In this document: one piece after another, positions 61,437 through 64,000 of the stretch
How the letters are laid out: every line of letters starts with the position of its first letter
Position numbering within the stretch: position 1 is the stretch's first letter
NCBI RefSeq assembly: GCF_019740355.2
Contig: NZ_CP091819.1
Location: 3,410,001-3,474,000, forward strand
Length of the DNA: 64,000 nt
Source: Paracrocinitomix mangrovi
GTDB lineage: Bacteria; Bacteroidota; Bacteroidia; Flavobacteriales_D; Crocinitomicaceae
Direction: 5' to 3'
Program-made: the position numbers and the translations under genes
Notes under the pieces: generated by a model
What the model was told of the DNA's origin: nothing
What the model saw: the letters and a program-made list of their open reading frames with translations, nothing else
Database searches by the model: none

Positions 61437-64000
61437 TTAAAACACTATTCCTATCATAAGTACGTCATCAATTTGCTCATGATCACCTTTCCAGTTTTCG
61501 AATTTGTTTTTCATTATTTCACCGTAATCTTCCGGATTTTCTCCACTCAAATCTTCAATATACTCCTTAACACTCATTAGTTTTAATTTTCTTCCGTCTT
61601 CTCCTCCAAATTGATCTGGATACCCATCAGAGAATAAGAATAAGGCATCTCCTTTTTTCATTTGAAAACGTTGTAAACTAAAGTCTTTTTGATCAATTTC
61701 ACCCCCACCGATTGGTCTTTTATCTCCTGAAATAAAGCTAACTTTTCCATCTTGTCTTATAATAGAATGACGTTTGGCTGATGATAATAAAACTTCGTAA
61801 GTAGAAAGGTTAATTTCAATTAAGGTCATGTCCATTCCATCTCTTGATTTGAAGAATTCATCTTCATCATTTATTCCACTTTCCTTTTGATGAAGGATTT
61901 TTTGTACTTCTTCATCCAGTATATCTAACACTTCATCAGGTGTTAACCATGATTGTGATGTTTCCATCAATTTGTAGATATTACGCAAAGTTGTGGATCC
62001 AATCATACTCATAAATCCTCCAGGAACTCCATGTCCTGTACAATCCACACAAGCAATGATAATTCGGTCATCATACTCTCTGATAAAGTAAAAATCACCA
62101 CTAACAATATCCCTAGGCTTAAAGTAGATAAATGAGTAAGGGAAAAGTTCTAAAAAGTATTCAGTATGAGGTAAAATAGATGACTGAATACGCTTAGCAT
62201 AATTAATACTAGCAGTCAAATCCTTATTAATTTCTTGAATAATTGATGCTTTTTCAACTACCTCTTTGGTCTTAATAGCGAGCTGCTCTTCTAAATAGAT
62301 TTGATTTGCCTGTAGCCTTTTTGTTCTGATTCGTACAATAAGTATCATCAGTACTATCATGGCTACTATTACAATTAAGTAGAACCATACTTTTTTCCAA
62401 AATGGTTTTGCAATAGTGATGGATATTCTCGCCGGCTCTTCTGAACATAATCCATCTTCATTACAGGCAATAACTTCAAAAGTGTATTCACCATCTGCAA
62501 GTCTACCATATGTTGCGGTAGCTTCTTTTGAAAAGTTTGAAAACACTTCGTCATATCCCACCAATTTATATTGGTATTTTACTTTGTCCGGGTTTTTGAA
62601 ACTTATTCCCACAAAATCAAAAACTACTCGGTAATTGTCATAAGGTAAGGTTATATTCTCCTTAATAGAATATACCTTGTCACCAATGGTTACCTTAAGT
62701 AAATTTATAACCGGGGGAACTGCTTTTCTTCGGTCTTTTGAGGGGTCGTATTTGATAGCTCCTCCATCAGTTCCAAACCACAAATAACCTCTTTTATCAG
62801 TAAATGTGGCTCTATTATTTATTTGATCGTCTATTCCTGATTTATGGTCATAAATATCAACTTTTCCTGTTTTTACATTTAGCTTACTTAATCCACCTCT
62901 ATGACCTATCCAAACATATCCGTTAGCATCTTCAGCTATGGCATAACAATAATTAGATTTTAAACCTTCATTCATGCTATAATGAGAAAGTTCATCTTTT
63001 GTTTTTCTAAATATTCCGTTTTCAGAAGTAGCAATCCAAATGTCTCCATTTTTGCTTTCAGCTATGTCAATTACCTCTAATTCACCCGCATTTGTCAATT
63101 CAAATTGGGTGAGTTCCATGTTCTGAATAGCGTAAACATAACGACTATGTGTTCCCATCCAAATTGCTCCATCTCTAGACTTAATTACAGTTTGAATTGA
63201 GTTGTGGGCAAGTCCGGATTCAGTATCAAAAAGTGAGGTTGATCCATTTTCAGGATAATATAAGATCAACCCTCCTTCAGTAGCAATCCAAACATTGTAT
63301 TTGTCTCCGGTAATTTGATTGACCCTATTTTGCAAACTTCCATAATCCCAACTCAATTTTGCCATTTTATTGGTTCTCAGGTCGAAGTAATAAACTCCTT
63401 TTGTCGCCGTACCAATCCATAAAACAGAATCAATCTGATACAAACTTGTTACATTGGCATTTATAAATCCGTTGCTACTATTGTAAAAAGTCCATCCTGA
63501 ATCTAATTCACTGTTGATTCTAATTAATCCATTTTCAACTCCGTACCATTTATTATCCTCATCCACCCAAATTGATGAAACACTGTTGCCAAATTTTGAA
63601 GGATCGTGTTCATAAAAAGTAAAGAAATCATCTATAAGGTTGCTTAATCCTTGTCCAAAAGTTCCCACCCAAATATTTCCTTCTCTGTCTTGAAATACTG
63701 AATGAACATAATCACTTGACATTCCGGTTGAAGTATTGTATTCAGTTACCTCAAATTCAGAGTTTCCTAGTGTATCTGCATGTAATTTGATTAGCCCATT
63801 TCCATTGGTGCCTAACCAAATGTTCATTTGATTATCCTCAATGATCGTTTGAATTTGAAATTCACTTAAGTCATATTCGCTATCCCATGTTTGAAATTGT
63901 AATATACCCTGATTTAATCTTGTTTTGAATATCTCACCTTCTTGTAGAGAAAGTAAATAAACACCTTGAGTTTTTGAGGGTGAAATGTCCGTGATCCAGC
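61437..64000 (-). CDS. Reg_prop/Y_Y_Y sensor with SpoIIE-type phosphatase, 5' end beyond the window
   Basis: The frame stays open from the stop at 61437 to the window edge: an ATG at 63827 exists, but in-frame coding-like sequence (W-I-T-D...T-R-L-N-Q-G-I) continues upstream to 64000, so the gene is partial. Seen domains are a two-component-regulator-type propeller (repeats such as W-I-G-T-A-T-K-G-V and W-I-A-T-E-G-G-L), a Y_Y_Y domain, one transmembrane helix (V-W-F-Y-L-I-V-I-V-A-M-I), a coiled coil and a C-terminal SpoIIE/PP2C domain (V-D-C-T-G-H-G-V-P-G-G, F-S-D-G-Y-P-D-Q-F-G-G). It is predicted to sense an external or periplasmic cue and dephosphorylate a Ser/Thr partner, plausibly the SiaC-like proteins. 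Confidence 0.92.
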   Translation of the reverse strand, partial: WITDISPSKTQGVYLLSLQEGEIFKTRLNQGILQFQTWDSEYDLSEFQIQTIIEDNQMNIWLGTNGNGLIKLHADTLGNSEFEVTEYNTSTGMSSDYVHSVFQDREGNIWVGTFGQGLSNLIDDFFTFYEHDPSKFGNSVSSIWVDEDNKWYGVENGLIRINSELDSGWTFYNSSNGFINANVTSLYQIDSVLWIGTATKGVYYFDLRTNKMAKLSWDYGSLQNRVNQITGDKYNVWIATEGGLILYYPENGSTSLFDTESGLAHNSIQTVIKSRDGAIWMGTHSRYVYAIQNMELTQFELTNAGELEVIDIAESKNGDIWIATSENGIFRKTKDELSHYSMNEGLKSNYCYAIAEDANGYVWIGHRGGLSKLNVKTGKVDIYDHKSGIDDQINNRATFTDKRGYLWFGTDGGAIKYDPSKDRRKAVPPVINLLKVTIGDKVYSIKENITLPYDNYRVVFDFVGISFKNPDKVKYQYKLVGYDEVFSNFSKEATATYGRLADGEYTFEVIACNEDGLCSEEPARISITIAKPFWKKVWFYLIVIVAMIVLMILIVRIRTKRLQANQIYLEEQLAIKTKEVVEKASIIQEINKDLTASINYAKRIQSSILPHTEYFLELFPYSFIYFKPRDIVSGDFYFIREYDDRIIIACVDCTGHGVPGGFMSMIGSTTLRNIYKLMETSQSWLTPDEVLDILDEEVQKILHQKESGINDEDEFFKSRDGMDMTLIEINLSTYEVLLSSAKRHSIIRQDGKVSFISGDKRPIGGGEIDQKDFSLQRFQMKKGDALFLFSDGYPDQFGGEDGRKLKLMSVKEYIEDLSGENPEDYGEIMKNKFENWKGDHEQIDDVLMIGIVF

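Overview
This window comes from a low-GC member of the Bacteroidota. It is most likely a Flavobacteriales bacterium, and Crocinitomicaceae-like is my guess. The evidence is the type IX secretion (T9SS) sorting domains of types A and B, PorP/SprF-family outer-membrane partners, HYR and SprB repeat adhesins, flavobacterial -7 promoter boxes (TAnnTTTG) and almost no Shine-Dalgarno sequences. No rRNA, tRNA, CRISPR array, prophage or insertion sequence was found by eye. About 39 protein genes are supported; the first and last run off the window.

Layout. 1-8 kb: housekeeping genes (pdxJ and an alpha/beta hydrolase, a CBS-domain protein and NAD kinase, a PIN-PhoH ATPase, tyrS) plus two small secreted proteins. 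8.2-17.6 kb: a 2822-residue HYR-repeat adhesin followed directly by its PorP/SprF-like partner. 17.6-35.7 kb: secreted proteins of unknown function; a mutS - TPM protein - TPR/HTH regulator - secreted protein run; a TrmH-type methyltransferase; a glycine-rich T9SS protein; a long-form urocanate hydratase; a TPR-SpoIIE phosphatase next to a STAS-like protein; and a Bax inhibitor-1 homologue. 35.8-40.7 kb: an HldD-like epimerase, an HTH protein, a DUF4139 (MuiA-like) protein and a radical SAM/SPASM enzyme. 40.8-57.1 kb: a block of T9SS cargo, namely a PA-domain protein, a trypsin-like protease, an IgGFc-binding-like/PKD protein, and a compact operon of a 1609-residue type-B protein, a PorP/SprF protein and a PD40/PKD/OmpA protein. 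57.3-64.0 kb: a signalling operon of a sensor SpoIIE phosphatase, a hybrid histidine kinase, a receiver lacking its phospho-acceptor Asp, and two SiaC/DUF1987 paralogues, pointing at the T9SS operon downstream.

How the genes may work together. Two loci pair a giant type-B cargo with a PorP/SprF protein, the arrangement known from SprB/SprF in gliding flavobacteria. Both SpoIIE phosphatases have a sensory N-terminus and sit near a candidate phospho-switch protein, which suggests two partner-switching circuits. The 57-64 kb module is the best candidate for an undescribed system: it has SiaC-type substrates and a SiaA-type phosphatase, no visible SiaB-type kinase, and two receiver domains with Glu where the phospho-Asp should be.

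Five of seven convergent gene pairs touch or overlap at their stop codons, leaving no room for terminators between them. Several genes use TTG or GTG starts, and I moved a number of starts inward to ATG codons that better fit the families or signal peptides.
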